Source: Calditrichota bacterium (GTDB lineage: Bacteria; Calditrichota; Calditrichia; RBG-13-44-9; J075). Taken from it: a DNA stretch of 7,212 bases. The stretch spans positions 1 through 7,212 of the forward strand of contig JAJRYW010000659.1 of NCBI GenBank assembly GCA_024275555.1. Reading direction: 5' to 3'. A program made the translations under genes and the position numbers. Position 1 is the stretch's first letter. Each line of letters starts with the position of its first letter. The notes beneath the pieces are model-generated. The model ran no database searches and was not told where the DNA came from. It saw only the letters and a program-made list of their open reading frames with translations. This document shows positions 1 through 6,906 of the stretch, piece after piece.

Positions 1-321
1 GGCAAACAGCGCCTCGGAAACCGCATCCAGGTCCGTACTGAGCGGCAACACCCGGCGCAGGTAGCCTGTCCCGGCAGGCAGGCCGTCGTTTCCGTATTCA
101 TAAAGGGCAATTTCGATCTGCGGAGTTTGCCCGTCTTTTTCTGCCAGGGCAAATTCGTTGACTATGCTCCATAACTCCGATTTGGCCTGGTTAATCAGCC
201 CATCCATGCTGTTGCTGGTGTCCAGCAGGAGCGCTACCTGGATTTTCGACGAAGCCGGCTGGACCCAGAGAAATGAGATTGCCCAGGCAAAGATGCTTAA
301 AATAACCCCAAATCGTATCAT
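1..321 (-). CDS. Secreted VWA-domain protein, N-terminal part (runs off left edge)
   Basis: This is an open frame of 107 codons on the minus strand from ATG at 321 to the window edge, with no stop. The start is supported by GGAGG at 327-331, five bases upstream. The first ~23 residues (MIRFGVILSIFAWAISFLWV, then QPA) form a hydrophobic signal peptide or N-terminal anchor, so the protein is probably exported. Directly after it comes a beta-strand (KIQVALLL) leading into D34-T-S36-N-S38-M, the DxSxS metal-ion-dependent adhesion site (MIDAS) of von Willebrand factor A domains. A helix (GLINQAKSELWSIVNEFAL) and a second strand (IEIALYEYG) follow, as expected for this Rossmann-like fold. VWA domains usually bind proteins through a coordinated divalent metal. 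The specific partner cannot be inferred. The gene is divergent from guaB. The fold assignment is fairly secure, but the function is unknown because most of the protein is missing. Confidence 0.8.
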   Translation of the reverse strand, partial: MIRFGVILSIFAWAISFLWVQPASSKIQVALLLDTSNSMDGLINQAKSELWSIVNEFALAEKDGQTPQIEIALYEYGNDGLPAGTGYLRRVLPLSTDLDAVSEALFA

Positions 322-605
322 AATTTCCTCCAAAAGATAACCGCTAAAATTTTTACCCGGCTCATTCTCCGCCCGGCCGGATTCGTGCTCCTATTGAAAA
401 CAATCAAAGCAGTATCCTTGGCCGAGTTCGAAAGAAAAATTGTCCCAATAAACCGGTCCGATATTATTAAATCCTCTCTTGACCGGCTTTAAGAATACGA
501 TCGATCCGCTTCATATGTCCAGGAACTGCGAACCTTTTTGAAATTCCTGTTTGCCGTTCTCCGGCGCGGTGTTAAATTTTCCGCTTATTCAAAGAAAGGG
601 CCGCC
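322..605. other. Divergent intergenic region between VWA gene and guaB
   Basis: These 284 bases must contain promoters for both the leftward VWA gene and the rightward guaB. The only sites I can support are the two Shine-Dalgarno sequences: GGAGG at 327-331 (minus) and AAAGGG at 595-600 (plus). A TTGACC at 479-484 resembles a -35 element, but no good -10 lies at 16-18 bp from it, so I do not call a promoter. I see no convincing riboswitch, small ORF or repeat here. Confidence 0.5.
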
Positions 606-2066
606 ATGGAAAAAATTGCCTTAGAAGGTCTTACGTTCGACGACGTGCTTTTGATGCCGGCGCGTTCCTCTGTTTTGCCCAGAGATGCGGACCTGCGTAC
701 CCGTTTAACGGCCAATATCGCCCTGAATATCCCTTTGCTTTCTGCGGCGATGGATACGGTGAGCGAATCGGCCATGGCCATTGCCCTGGCCCGGGAAGGC
801 GGGATCAGCATTATCCATAAAAACCTGACCCCCCAGGAGCAGGCCTCCGAGATTGACCGGGTGAAGCGCTCCGAGAGCGGGATGATCATCGATCCGATTA
901 CCCTGACAGCAGACCGGCCTATCCGGGAAGCGGTGGAGATGATGCGGCGCTATTCGATTTCCGGAATTCCCATTGTCGAGGGAAAAAAACTGGTAGGCAT
1001 CATCACCAACCGCGACCTGCGCTTCGAGGAAAATCTTGATCAGCCCATTGAAAACCTGATGACCAAAGAGAATCTGATTACCGTTCCGGTGGGAACCACG
1101 CTCAGCGGGGCGCGGGCCATTCTGCAGAAACACCGGATCGAGAAACTGCTGGTGGTGGATGATCACTATCACCTGAAGGGATTGATCACCGTAAAAGACA
1201 TCCAGAAAAAGCAAAATTATCCCTTTGCCTGCAAGGATGAACTGGGGCGCTTGCGGGTGGGCGCCGCGGTGGGCGTGGGAGAAGCGGCGCTGGAACGCGC
1301 CGCGCTGCTGATTGAGCGCGGCGTGGATGTTCTGGTGATCGACACCGCCCACGGTCACGCCGAGAAAGTGCTGGAAACCGCCCGTTTGTTTAAAAAGCGT
1401 TATCCCGGGGTGGAATTGATTGCCGGAAACATCGCCACTTATCAGGCTGCCCGGGATTTGATTGACGCCGGCGCCGATGCGGTAAAAGTGGGTATTGGCC
1501 CCGGCTCCATTTGCACCACCCGGGTAGTAACCGGCGTGGGCGTTCCGCAAATCTCGGCGATTATGGAGGTCGCCCGGGCCTGCCGGGAGAGCGGCGCTCC
1601 CCTGGTTGCCGACGGGGGCGTCAAACACACCGGCGATATTGCCAAGGCCATTGCCGCCGGGGCCGACTCGGTGATGATCGGCAGCCTGTTTGCCGGCGCC
1701 GAGGAGAGCCCCGGGGAAACCATCCTGCTGGAAGGCCGCCGCTACAAACAAGTGCGGGGAATGGGCTCCATCGGGGCGATGCGCAAAGGCAGCCGGGATC
1801 GCTACTTCCAGGAAGAAGTGCAGGACGCCGAGAAACTGGTGCCGGAAGGGATCGAAGGGCGGGTTCCCTACAGCGGCCCCGTGGGAGACACCATCTTTCA
1901 AATGATGGGGGGACTCCGGTCGGCGATGGGCTATTCCGGCTGCGCAACCATTGCCGAACTGAAGGAAAAAGCACGTTTCATAAAAATAACCCCCGCGGGG
2001 ATGCAGGAAAGTCATCCGCATGATGTGCAAATCACCAAAGAATCTCCCAATTATAAACTGCGCTAA
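606..2066 (+). CDS. guaB: IMP dehydrogenase (inosine-5'-monophosphate dehydrogenase)
   Basis: A 486-residue cytoplasmic enzyme that oxidises IMP to XMP with NAD+, the committed step of guanine nucleotide synthesis. Length and motif spacing match bacterial GuaB. The N-terminal barrel strand begins EGLTFDDVLLMPA (residues 7-19). Two CBS domains, the usual nucleotide-sensing insert, lie at roughly 95-150 and 152-205. The dinucleotide-site segment DTAHGH starts at D246. The active-site loop GIGPGSICTTR places the catalytic cysteine at C303. The mobile flap GMGSIGAMRKGSRDRYFQ holds the R399-Y400 pair that activates water. The C-terminus SHPHDVQITKESPNY is typical of the family. The start is set by AAAGGG at 595-600, five bases upstream. 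The methylmalonyl-CoA epimerase follows after 18 bp on the same strand. No key residue is missing, so the enzyme should be active. The CBS insert predicts control by purine nucleotides, which is known for the family and not shown here. Confidence 0.98.
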   Translation: MEKIALEGLTFDDVLLMPARSSVLPRDADLRTRLTANIALNIPLLSAAMDTVSESAMAIALAREGGISIIHKNLTPQEQASEIDRVKRSESGMIIDPITLTADRPIREAVEMMRRYSISGIPIVEGKKLVGIITNRDLRFEENLDQPIENLMTKENLITVPVGTTLSGARAILQKHRIEKLLVVDDHYHLKGLITVKDIQKKQNYPFACKDELGRLRVGAAVGVGEAALERAALLIERGVDVLVIDTAHGHAEKVLETARLFKKRYPGVELIAGNIATYQAARDLIDAGADAVKVGIGPGSICTTRVVTGVGVPQISAIMEVARACRESGAPLVADGGVKHTGDIAKAIAAGADSVMIGSLFAGAEESPGETILLEGRRYKQVRGMGSIGAMRKGSRDRYFQEEVQDAEKLVPEGIEGRVPYSGPVGDTIFQMMGGLRSAMGYSGCATIAELKEKARFIKITPAGMQESHPHDVQITKESPNYKLR

Positions 2067-2084
2067 CCGGTAAAGGAGCAGGCT

Positions 2085-2483
2085 ATGTTTAAAAAAATTG
2101 ATCATGTTGGGATTGCCGTGAAATCGCTGGATGCGGTGAAAGCGCTTTACAAAGAAGTTTTCGATCTGGAACCGGTTTTCGAGGAAACCGTCGAAGAGCA
2201 AAAAGTGCGGGTGGTCGGATTTAAAGTTGGAGAGAGCAACTTCGAGTTTTTGGAGCCCACCGGCCCGGAATCGCCGATTGCCAAATATTTGGAGAAAAAA
2301 GGCGAGGGATTGCACCACCTGGCTGTAGGCGTCGAGGACATCAACGAGGTGCTGCAAAACATGAAAGCCAGGGGGATGAAGCTGATTGACGAAACGCCCC
2401 GAATCGGCGCGGAAGGGAAAAAAATCGCCTTTGTGCATCCCAAGAGTATGAACGGCATTTTGCTGGAACTCTCCCAGGAGTAA
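2085..2483 (+). CDS. mce: Methylmalonyl-CoA epimerase (VOC superfamily)
   Basis: A 132-residue protein of the usual length for this family. It interconverts (S)- and (R)-methylmalonyl-CoA, linking propionyl-CoA carboxylation to the B12-dependent mutase and the TCA cycle (or the reverse route to propionate). It begins KKIDHVGIAVKSLD, a classic first vicinal-oxygen-chelate motif with metal ligand H7. GEGLHHLAVGVED supplies a second histidine (H77 or H78), and HPKSMNGILLELSQ supplies the glutamate ligand E128. E38 in the VEEQKV segment aligns by eye with the acid/base glutamate of known epimerases, and SPIAKYLEKKG is also characteristic. The start has AAGGAG at 2073-2078 with six bases of spacing. 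Only 18 bp separate it from guaB, so co-transcription is likely even though the pathways are unrelated. No mutase or carboxylase gene is in the window. A different VOC-fold lyase is possible but less likely. Confidence 0.93.
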   Translation: MFKKIDHVGIAVKSLDAVKALYKEVFDLEPVFEETVEEQKVRVVGFKVGESNFEFLEPTGPESPIAKYLEKKGEGLHHLAVGVEDINEVLQNMKARGMKLIDETPRIGAEGKKIAFVHPKSMNGILLELSQE

Positions 2484-2503
2484 GTTGCTCTTTGCTCTGA
2501 ATT

Positions 2504-2587
2504 CCTCGCGCCCCAATTCCCGTTGGGCGCGCCCCCGTCTGTTTGCCCCCCTCACACCCCAATTCCCGTTTGGGCCGCCCCCGTCTG
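2504..2587. repeat. Two-copy direct repeat, 38-bp units, 46-bp period
   Basis: Unit 1 (2504-2541) and unit 2 (2550-2587) match at 33 of 38 positions by my count. Both share CCTC, then CCCCAATTCCCGTT, then GCCCCCGTCTG. The repeat begins about 20 bp after the epimerase stop codon and is much more C-rich on the plus strand than its surroundings. The segment from 2499 to 2599 is bracketed by two GAATTC hexamers (2499-2504 and 2594-2599). It has no coding potential that I believe. It may be a short intergenic repeat family or the remains of a longer tandem array, but copy number elsewhere in the genome cannot be seen. Confidence 0.8.
2507..2531. repeat. GC-rich hairpin inside the first repeat unit
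   Basis: CGCGCCC (2507-2513) pairs perfectly with GGGCGCG (2525-2531). If C2514 is bulged, two A-T pairs extend the stem to 9 bp and leave a loop of TTCCCG. It lies 24 bases after the epimerase stop and could protect or attenuate the 3' end of the guaB-mce transcript. It is followed by CCCCCGTCTG and not by a T-run, so it is not a canonical intrinsic terminator. In the second repeat unit the long stem is degraded to about CCCAA/TTGGG. Confidence 0.55.
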
Positions 2588-2750
2588 CGACCCGAATTCA
2601 CAGCTTAGATTTCTATCTGCGCATATTGTGACAAACGACCTTCTTTTACAAGCCGGTCTGTGTAGTTTTCCGCCCGGTTCCTTTTTTTGATGAACCCCGG
2701 GAAAAAGATTAAGCCAGGCCGGCACATTGTTGCAGTAAGTTTTTGGGATA

Positions 2751-3581
2751 ATGAAGAAGTTTCTCCTCTTTACAGCCGGATTTGCGGGCGTATTATTGTT
2801 CTCGGGAGCGCTGTGGTTTCTGTCGGCGATTTACCCGCTGCCGGATATCCGCAGCCTCGGGGAGGTAAACCCGGATACCAGCGCGATGATGCGCTACCGG
2901 ATTGAAGAAGCCCGGGAAGAGCAGCGCCCCTTTGTTTTACACCGGCAATGGACCCCGATCAGACAAATTCCCCGTTTATTCCAGCGCACCATTATCCTGG
3001 CCGAAGACGCCGGCTTTTGGGTGCACGACGGGGTAGACTGGCACGAGGTCGCGGATGCCTGGAACGGTTACTGGGAGAAAGGCAAGCGCCTGCGCGGAGC
3101 GAGCACCATCAGCCAGCAGACGGCGAAAAACTTATTTCTTACCCCGGAACGCACCCTCCGCCGGAAAATCAAAGAATTGCTGATTACCAGGAGTTTGGAG
3201 AAAGAACTCTCCAAGCAGCGTATTTTGGAATTGTACCTGAATGTGATTGAATTCGGCGAGGGCGTCTTCGGAATTGGCAGCGCCTGCAAAATCTATTTTC
3301 ACAAGACCCCGGCGCAGCTCCGCCTGCCGGAGATGATCCGTCTGGCGGCAATTATTCCCAACCCCCGCCGGCTCAATCCCAACCGTCCTTCCCGGGAATT
3401 GCGCTGGCGTTGCGAAGCCATTCTGCAACGGCTCTATCAATATCAAAAAATTTCCTCGGGGCAGTTTCAGGAAGCCCGTTCTGAGCTGACCTCTTTTTTT
3501 GAACAAGGCTCGCTTCCCGGAAAGCGGGTTTTAGCCGGACAGGTAGAACCGGAAATTGAGAAACCAAAAGTTCAAGAATAG
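2751..3581 (+). CDS. mtgA: Monofunctional peptidoglycan glycosyltransferase (GT51)
   Basis: A 276-residue protein that polymerises lipid II into glycan strands at the outer face of the inner membrane. Residues ~3-27 form a single hydrophobic segment, giving an N-in/C-out anchor. All the glycosyltransferase-51 motifs are visible in order: E85-D-A-G-F-W-V-H-D-G-V-D96 (motif 1, catalytic E85), GASTISQQTAKN (116-127), RKIKE with the second glutamate E142, and KQRILELYLNVIEFG (155-169). The 57-residue spacing of E85 and E142 equals that of characterised GT51 enzymes. There is no transpeptidase domain, so this is the MtgA type and not a class A PBP. The start is forced: an in-frame TAA at 2736-2738 lies 12 bases upstream and ATG 2751 is the only good choice. 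I see almost no Shine-Dalgarno sequence, unlike the neighbouring genes, so initiation may be weak. The ~60 residues after the glycosyltransferase core are charged and unremarkable. Confidence 0.95.
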   Translation: MKKFLLFTAGFAGVLLFSGALWFLSAIYPLPDIRSLGEVNPDTSAMMRYRIEEAREEQRPFVLHRQWTPIRQIPRLFQRTIILAEDAGFWVHDGVDWHEVADAWNGYWEKGKRLRGASTISQQTAKNLFLTPERTLRRKIKELLITRSLEKELSKQRILELYLNVIEFGEGVFGIGSACKIYFHKTPAQLRLPEMIRLAAIIPNPRRLNPNRPSRELRWRCEAILQRLYQYQKISSGQFQEARSELTSFFEQGSLPGKRVLAGQVEPEIEKPKVQE

Positions 3582-3750
3582 TTTGGTTTATTTCCGCCTC
3601 TGCTGTAAATTCTGCCGCGATTTGTAGCGCACCGGTAATAGCAACCACATTGAGCCGCATTGAAATCAAACGTAGTTAAAAATAAAGCAAATATTATTAT
3701 TGATCATGTTTGGGGGGAGCCCCGGGCAGTTTTGTTCATTCATTACACGA

Positions 3751-3755
3751 AAGGA
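3751..3755 (+). promoter_or_regulatory. Ribosome binding site that fixes the FKBP start
   Basis: AAGGA lies six bases before ATG 3762. It settles the start of the FKBP lipoprotein at 3762 and not at the in-frame ATG 3660, which would bury the lipoprotein signal peptide 34 residues inside the chain. Confidence 0.8.
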
Positions 3756-3761
3756 ATTACT

Positions 3762-4466
3762 ATGAAAAAATTACTGGTCGGAATCTTGTTTCTGGCTCTG
3801 GCAGCCTGTCAACAAAATTCCAGCAGTAGCAGTAGCCAGCCGGTTTCACTGGAATCCGAAAAAGACAGCCTGAGCTACGCCGTCGGTCTGCAATTGGCGC
3901 ACAGCGTAAAATCAGCCAAAGAGGATTTGAATGTAGACCTGTTTATCGCCGGAGTTCGCGATGGTCTGGATGAAAATGAAGACCAGCTTAACGCTACGCA
4001 AATGCGTCAGTACATGACCAAGTTCCAGCAGGTGTTCCGGGAGCGCCAGGCCAAGCAGCGCGAAGTGGACGCCGAGAAAAACAAAGCAGAAGGCGATGCG
4101 TTTCTGGAAGAAAACAGCAAAAAAGAGGGTGTGGTTGTTTTGCCAAGCGGCTTGCAATATAAAGTGCTCAAAGAAGGCACAGGCCCCAAACCCAAACCGA
4201 CCCAAACGGTGATGACCCATTACGAAGGACGGCTGATTGACGGCACTAAGTTCGACAGTTCTTATGACCGCGGCGAGCCGGCAACCTTCCGCCTGGACCA
4301 GGTGATCAAAGGTTGGACCGAGGGACTCTCCCTGATGAACGTAGGGAGCAAGTGGGAATTGTATATTCCGCCGTCCCTGGCTTACGGCCCCAACGGCCGC
4401 CCGCCTACGATTCCGCCCAATGCAACCCTGATCTTCCAGGTGGAACTAATGGAAATTAAAAACTAA
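3762..4466 (+). CDS. Lipoprotein FKBP-type peptidyl-prolyl cis-trans isomerase (FkpA/Mip-like)
   Basis: A 234-residue envelope protein that catalyses proline isomerisation and probably acts as a folding chaperone. The signal peptide MKKLLVGILFLALAAC ends in a lipobox (L13-A-A-C16). With Q17 at +2 and no aspartate there, outer-membrane sorting is expected under the E. coli rule. A Q/N/S tether with six serines (20-25), encoded by alternating AGC/AGT, follows. Residues ~34-118 form the helical FKBP_N dimerisation domain (DSLSYAVGLQLAHSV at its start, a charged helix RERQAKQREVDAEKNKAEGD later). Residues ~122-232 are the FKBP domain, with the pocket residues of FKBP12 apparently all present: Y154, F164, D165, V181-I182, W185, Y208, I217 and F225. 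This architecture matches FkpA, FklB and Mip. The gene stands after mtgA with a 180-bp gap, so it likely has its own promoter, and it ends at a strong terminator. Confidence 0.95.
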   Translation: MKKLLVGILFLALAACQQNSSSSSSQPVSLESEKDSLSYAVGLQLAHSVKSAKEDLNVDLFIAGVRDGLDENEDQLNATQMRQYMTKFQQVFRERQAKQREVDAEKNKAEGDAFLEENSKKEGVVVLPSGLQYKVLKEGTGPKPKPTQTVMTHYEGRLIDGTKFDSSYDRGEPATFRLDQVIKGWTEGLSLMNVGSKWELYIPPSLAYGPNGRPPTIPPNATLIFQVELMEIKN

Positions 4467-4492
4467 GCTTAATCTGCTTACTAATTCGAAAG

Positions 4493-4525
4493 GGCCTTGC
4501 CGGGAAACTGGTAAGGCCTTTTTTT
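4493..4525 (+). terminator. Intrinsic terminator of the FKBP gene
   Basis: GGCCTTGCC (4493-4501) pairs with GGTAAGGCC (4510-4518) as nine base pairs including one G-U. The loop GGGAAACT is eight bases, and seven T follow (4519-4525). The A-run before the stem can pair with the T-run, adding a few pairs. It lies 26 bases after the FKBP stop. In the leftward direction only three T follow the stem, so it should terminate the convergent helicase transcript weakly. The T-tract overlaps the stop codon of that helicase gene. Confidence 0.9.
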
Positions 4526-6797
4526 ATTGAGTGTGCTGTTGATAGTAGCGATCCAGGTAGGTCTGGCAAAGCCGGAGCGATAATTGATGAAGCTGTTCCA
4601 AATCCGCCCGGGTCTCGATTTGAAGCTGGCTGACATGGGCCAGAACCCGGTAGCGGCGCCGGTTTAAAAATGTTGCGATGACCTCCGGGTTGAGAAGCAA
4701 ATTATCCCACCCGTTTTGTTGTTTATAGCAGAGCAAATCCAGCCACAGTTGCTCGTAATCGATGAGTTCCAGGGGGATGTTTTTATTTGCCGCAGATTCT
4801 TTCCCCGGCGATTTGGTTAGTGCGTCTTCATCGGAAGATACGCGGGAAAGGGGCGGCCGGATATCTACCTCAACCCGTGCGGCAATTTCCGGGTCGTAGT
4901 TTAGCTCGACGATCTCCGCTGGCCGGGAATTGCCTCTGTATGGCGATACCTGTGTGGAGAACGGCAGCGCTCCGGTTTTTACCGGGAGAGTTTTCAGCGT
5001 TTCCTCTGCCACGCCTTCGGTTTTGATTGCCTTCAGAAAGGCGTTCATGTAATCGGCGTTGAGTCCGAAGATGAACAGGGTTTGCAAGAGGGCCAGCCAT
5101 TCCGGCGGCGCCGCTTCCCGCTGAAGGGAGAATCCGGCCCCTTTCAGCCGCACTCCCCGCCCGAACAGTTGGATAATCTGCGGTCCTTCGCCGACGCCCA
5201 TATTCATCAAAACCATGCTGGAGACGCGCCAGCTATTCCACCCCTCGATAAACTTTTTCGAACCGATCAGAATATTGACGGGCGTTTCCTCGCTATCCAA
5301 TTGGTCAAACAAGGAACGGGTGAAGTAATCGGTCTGTACAGGCGTATCATCCTCCCGGAGCAGCTTTACCATTGCCGCTACATCCCCGATGTTAATCACT
5401 CCGAAATAGTGCTCCGCCCCGGCGCATTTAAGGCCCATTTCTCCCGGCGCATTGCGGAGCAGGTAAATCTCCAGCGGGCCCCTGCCGTGGAAGATGTGTT
5501 GATAAAGAATTTCTGTGCGCTCGGCAAAATGCGTTGAGGATATATCGGGAATCCCCAGGGAGCGGGCGATGTCCGGCTGGGCCCGGCAAAACTCGCCCAG
5601 TTGCTCCGGCAAAAATTTCGGATCACTCAGGAGCCGCTTTAAAAACCGGATGACTTTGAGTACATCGGAATCCAGCTTTGCCCCGCTGACCCGGCTGCCC
5701 ACAAAGGTCCAGAGCGGCTTGCCGATCAGGTAGCTGCGGCGTTCCTCAGCATGGCCGGTGAACATCTCCATCTGGCGGTAAAACTGCCAGGACGCCGCCG
5801 CTAAGAGGGGCTGGTGAAAATCCTGCTGCTGGCGGGTGCGGCGCAAGTTTATCGCGGTAAACGCTTTGCCGTAGCCGTCGTGGTAAAAATGGTAATAGCT
5901 GTAATCAAACAGGATGGCTTTGGCGTATTCTTTCTGTAAAAAACGGTTTTTGCTGACTACCTGCCCAAAGGTGGCGCTGTATTCCCAGATCATCCCGTCG
6001 CGGGCCAGGTACTCCCGCATGGATTTCCAGGACTGCTCCACGGAGCGCTGCCCCTTATGGCCTTCATCGATGAAGACCAGGTTGCGGCCCTCAAAATAGC
6101 GTACATCCACCGATACCCCCGCGCCGTTCTTCTCGGGTGTGAGTTTGTAGATGTCGATCACCAAAAGTTCATCGTCGCCGGTGCGCAGGTGATCGGGATT
6201 GCCGTCGTACAAGCGGGCCGGGATGCCGCTGAGTTGCAGCTCCCGGAAATGCTGCCGGGAGAGGCCCTCGTTGGGGGTGATCAGGAGCAGGTTGTCCCAG
6301 CTGTTCCGGTGCGACAAAATTTGCCAGTAGTTGATGTGCATCAGCAGGGTTTTTCCGCTGCCGGTCGCCATCCAAAAGGCAATTTTATGCAGATCGCTTT
6401 CCCGGAAGGGCGGCAGGTCGGATATCGGCCCCGGCCGGGCGGTGCGGAATTGCTCCAGGGCCGCCAGCAATTCCCGGGGCCGGTTAAAAAGGCAGTCCAG
6501 AAAAAGCTCGCTTAAAAAAACGGCGATCAATTGGTAGGGCTTCAGACGGAAATGGGGCTCGCCCCGCTGCCGCCCTAATTTCTGCTGATACATGGCGACC
6601 TTCTGTGCGCAAGAATACGCCTGCGCCGGAGAAAGCGGGGCCGGGTTATTGGGCCGGAAACAGTCGAACAAAGCTTCATCCACCCGGGGATGATTTGTTA
6701 AAGAACTGCGCAGGGCAGGGGAGAGCTCCGCAAAGCTGGGAATCCCCAGGGCGGAGAGGAAAAATTGCTGCAAGATCAAGCGATTGCGAAAAGACAT
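4524..6797 (-). CDS. SF2 DEAD/DEAH-type helicase resembling type III restriction Res subunit
   Basis: A 757-residue ATP-dependent nucleic-acid translocase or helicase. Ordered motifs: a Q-like motif FRLKPYQ (83-89); Walker A ATGSGKT (144-150); motif Ia TPNEGLSRQH (174-183); Walker B/motif II D244-E-G-H247; motif III SAT (274-276); motif V GSKKFIEGWNSWR (512-524), a variant of the FNEGWD signature of Res proteins; and motif VI QLFGRGVR (543-550). The ATPase should be active. About 140 residues precede Walker A, longer than I expect for classical Res subunits. After motif VI the last ~200 residues show no PD-(D/E)XK nuclease that I can recognise, and the protein ends inside a helix-rich segment. 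The start has an AGGA-type site about eight bases upstream (6806-6810). No methyltransferase (Mod) gene adjoins it. Phage defence or restriction is plausible for this family but not demonstrated, and a DNA-repair or RNA role is possible. The stop codon lies in the terminator T-tract of the convergent FKBP gene. Confidence 0.85.
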   Translation of the reverse strand: MSFRNRLILQQFFLSALGIPSFAELSPALRSSLTNHPRVDEALFDCFRPNNPAPLSPAQAYSCAQKVAMYQQKLGRQRGEPHFRLKPYQLIAVFLSELFLDCLFNRPRELLAALEQFRTARPGPISDLPPFRESDLHKIAFWMATGSGKTLLMHINYWQILSHRNSWDNLLLITPNEGLSRQHFRELQLSGIPARLYDGNPDHLRTGDDELLVIDIYKLTPEKNGAGVSVDVRYFEGRNLVFIDEGHKGQRSVEQSWKSMREYLARDGMIWEYSATFGQVVSKNRFLQKEYAKAILFDYSYYHFYHDGYGKAFTAINLRRTRQQQDFHQPLLAAASWQFYRQMEMFTGHAEERRSYLIGKPLWTFVGSRVSGAKLDSDVLKVIRFLKRLLSDPKFLPEQLGEFCRAQPDIARSLGIPDISSTHFAERTEILYQHIFHGRGPLEIYLLRNAPGEMGLKCAGAEHYFGVINIGDVAAMVKLLREDDTPVQTDYFTRSLFDQLDSEETPVNILIGSKKFIEGWNSWRVSSMVLMNMGVGEGPQIIQLFGRGVRLKGAGFSLQREAAPPEWLALLQTLFIFGLNADYMNAFLKAIKTEGVAEETLKTLPVKTGALPFSTQVSPYRGNSRPAEIVELNYDPEIAARVEVDIRPPLSRVSSDEDALTKSPGKESAANKNIPLELIDYEQLWLDLLCYKQQNGWDNLLLNPEVIATFLNRRRYRVLAHVSQLQIETRADLEQLHQLSLRLCQTYLDRYYQQHTQ

Positions 6798-6868
6798 TAT
6801 TTTTTTCCTGTTAACTATTCAATTCATTTTGGAGAGGATGTACCGGGTCTCTGCTAAAAAGTTTAATC

Positions 6869-6894
6869 CACGAATTACACGAATCTTCACGAAT
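6869..6894. repeat. Three CACGAAT heptamers at near-helical spacing
   Basis: CACGAAT occurs at 6869-6875, 6878-6884 and 6888-6894, with starts 9 and 10 bp apart, close to one DNA turn. Read on the minus strand this is ATTCGTG three times. It lies in the region upstream of the helicase, just downstream of its candidate promoter, so it would be in the 5' leader of that transcript. It could be a cooperative repressor site, an RNA leader element or a short dispersed repeat. The sequence alone does not decide. Confidence 0.75.
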
Positions 6895-6906
6895 TGTTTT
6901 TATCGT

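Noticed and set aside
479..507. TTGACC upstream of guaB as a -35 element
   Set aside because: No acceptable -10 sequence occurs at 16-18 bp; the nearest candidate, TACGAT, is only 11 bp away.
2507..2531. Hairpin after the epimerase gene as an intrinsic terminator
   Set aside because: The stem is strong, but it is followed by CCCCCGTCTG and not a T-run. Listed as a hairpin only.
705..2555. A 616-codon open frame on the minus strand, antisense to guaB and the epimerase gene
   Set aside because: The translation has the biased, His/Gly/Phe-rich look of a shadow frame. The plus-strand genes covering it are certain, and no ribosome site or family motif supports it.
2727..2752. TTGTTG and GATAAT before mtgA as a promoter
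   Set aside because: The spacing is only 14 bp and the -10 would overlap the start codon.
3660..3761. Upstream in-frame ATG extending the FKBP protein by 34 residues
   Set aside because: It would bury the lipoprotein signal peptide and has no ribosome site, while ATG 3762 has AAGGA six bases upstream followed by a perfect signal sequence and lipobox.
6869..6894. CACGAAT repeats as a CRISPR array
   Set aside because: The units are 7 bp with 2-3 bp between them, so there are no spacers of CRISPR size and no cas genes are present.
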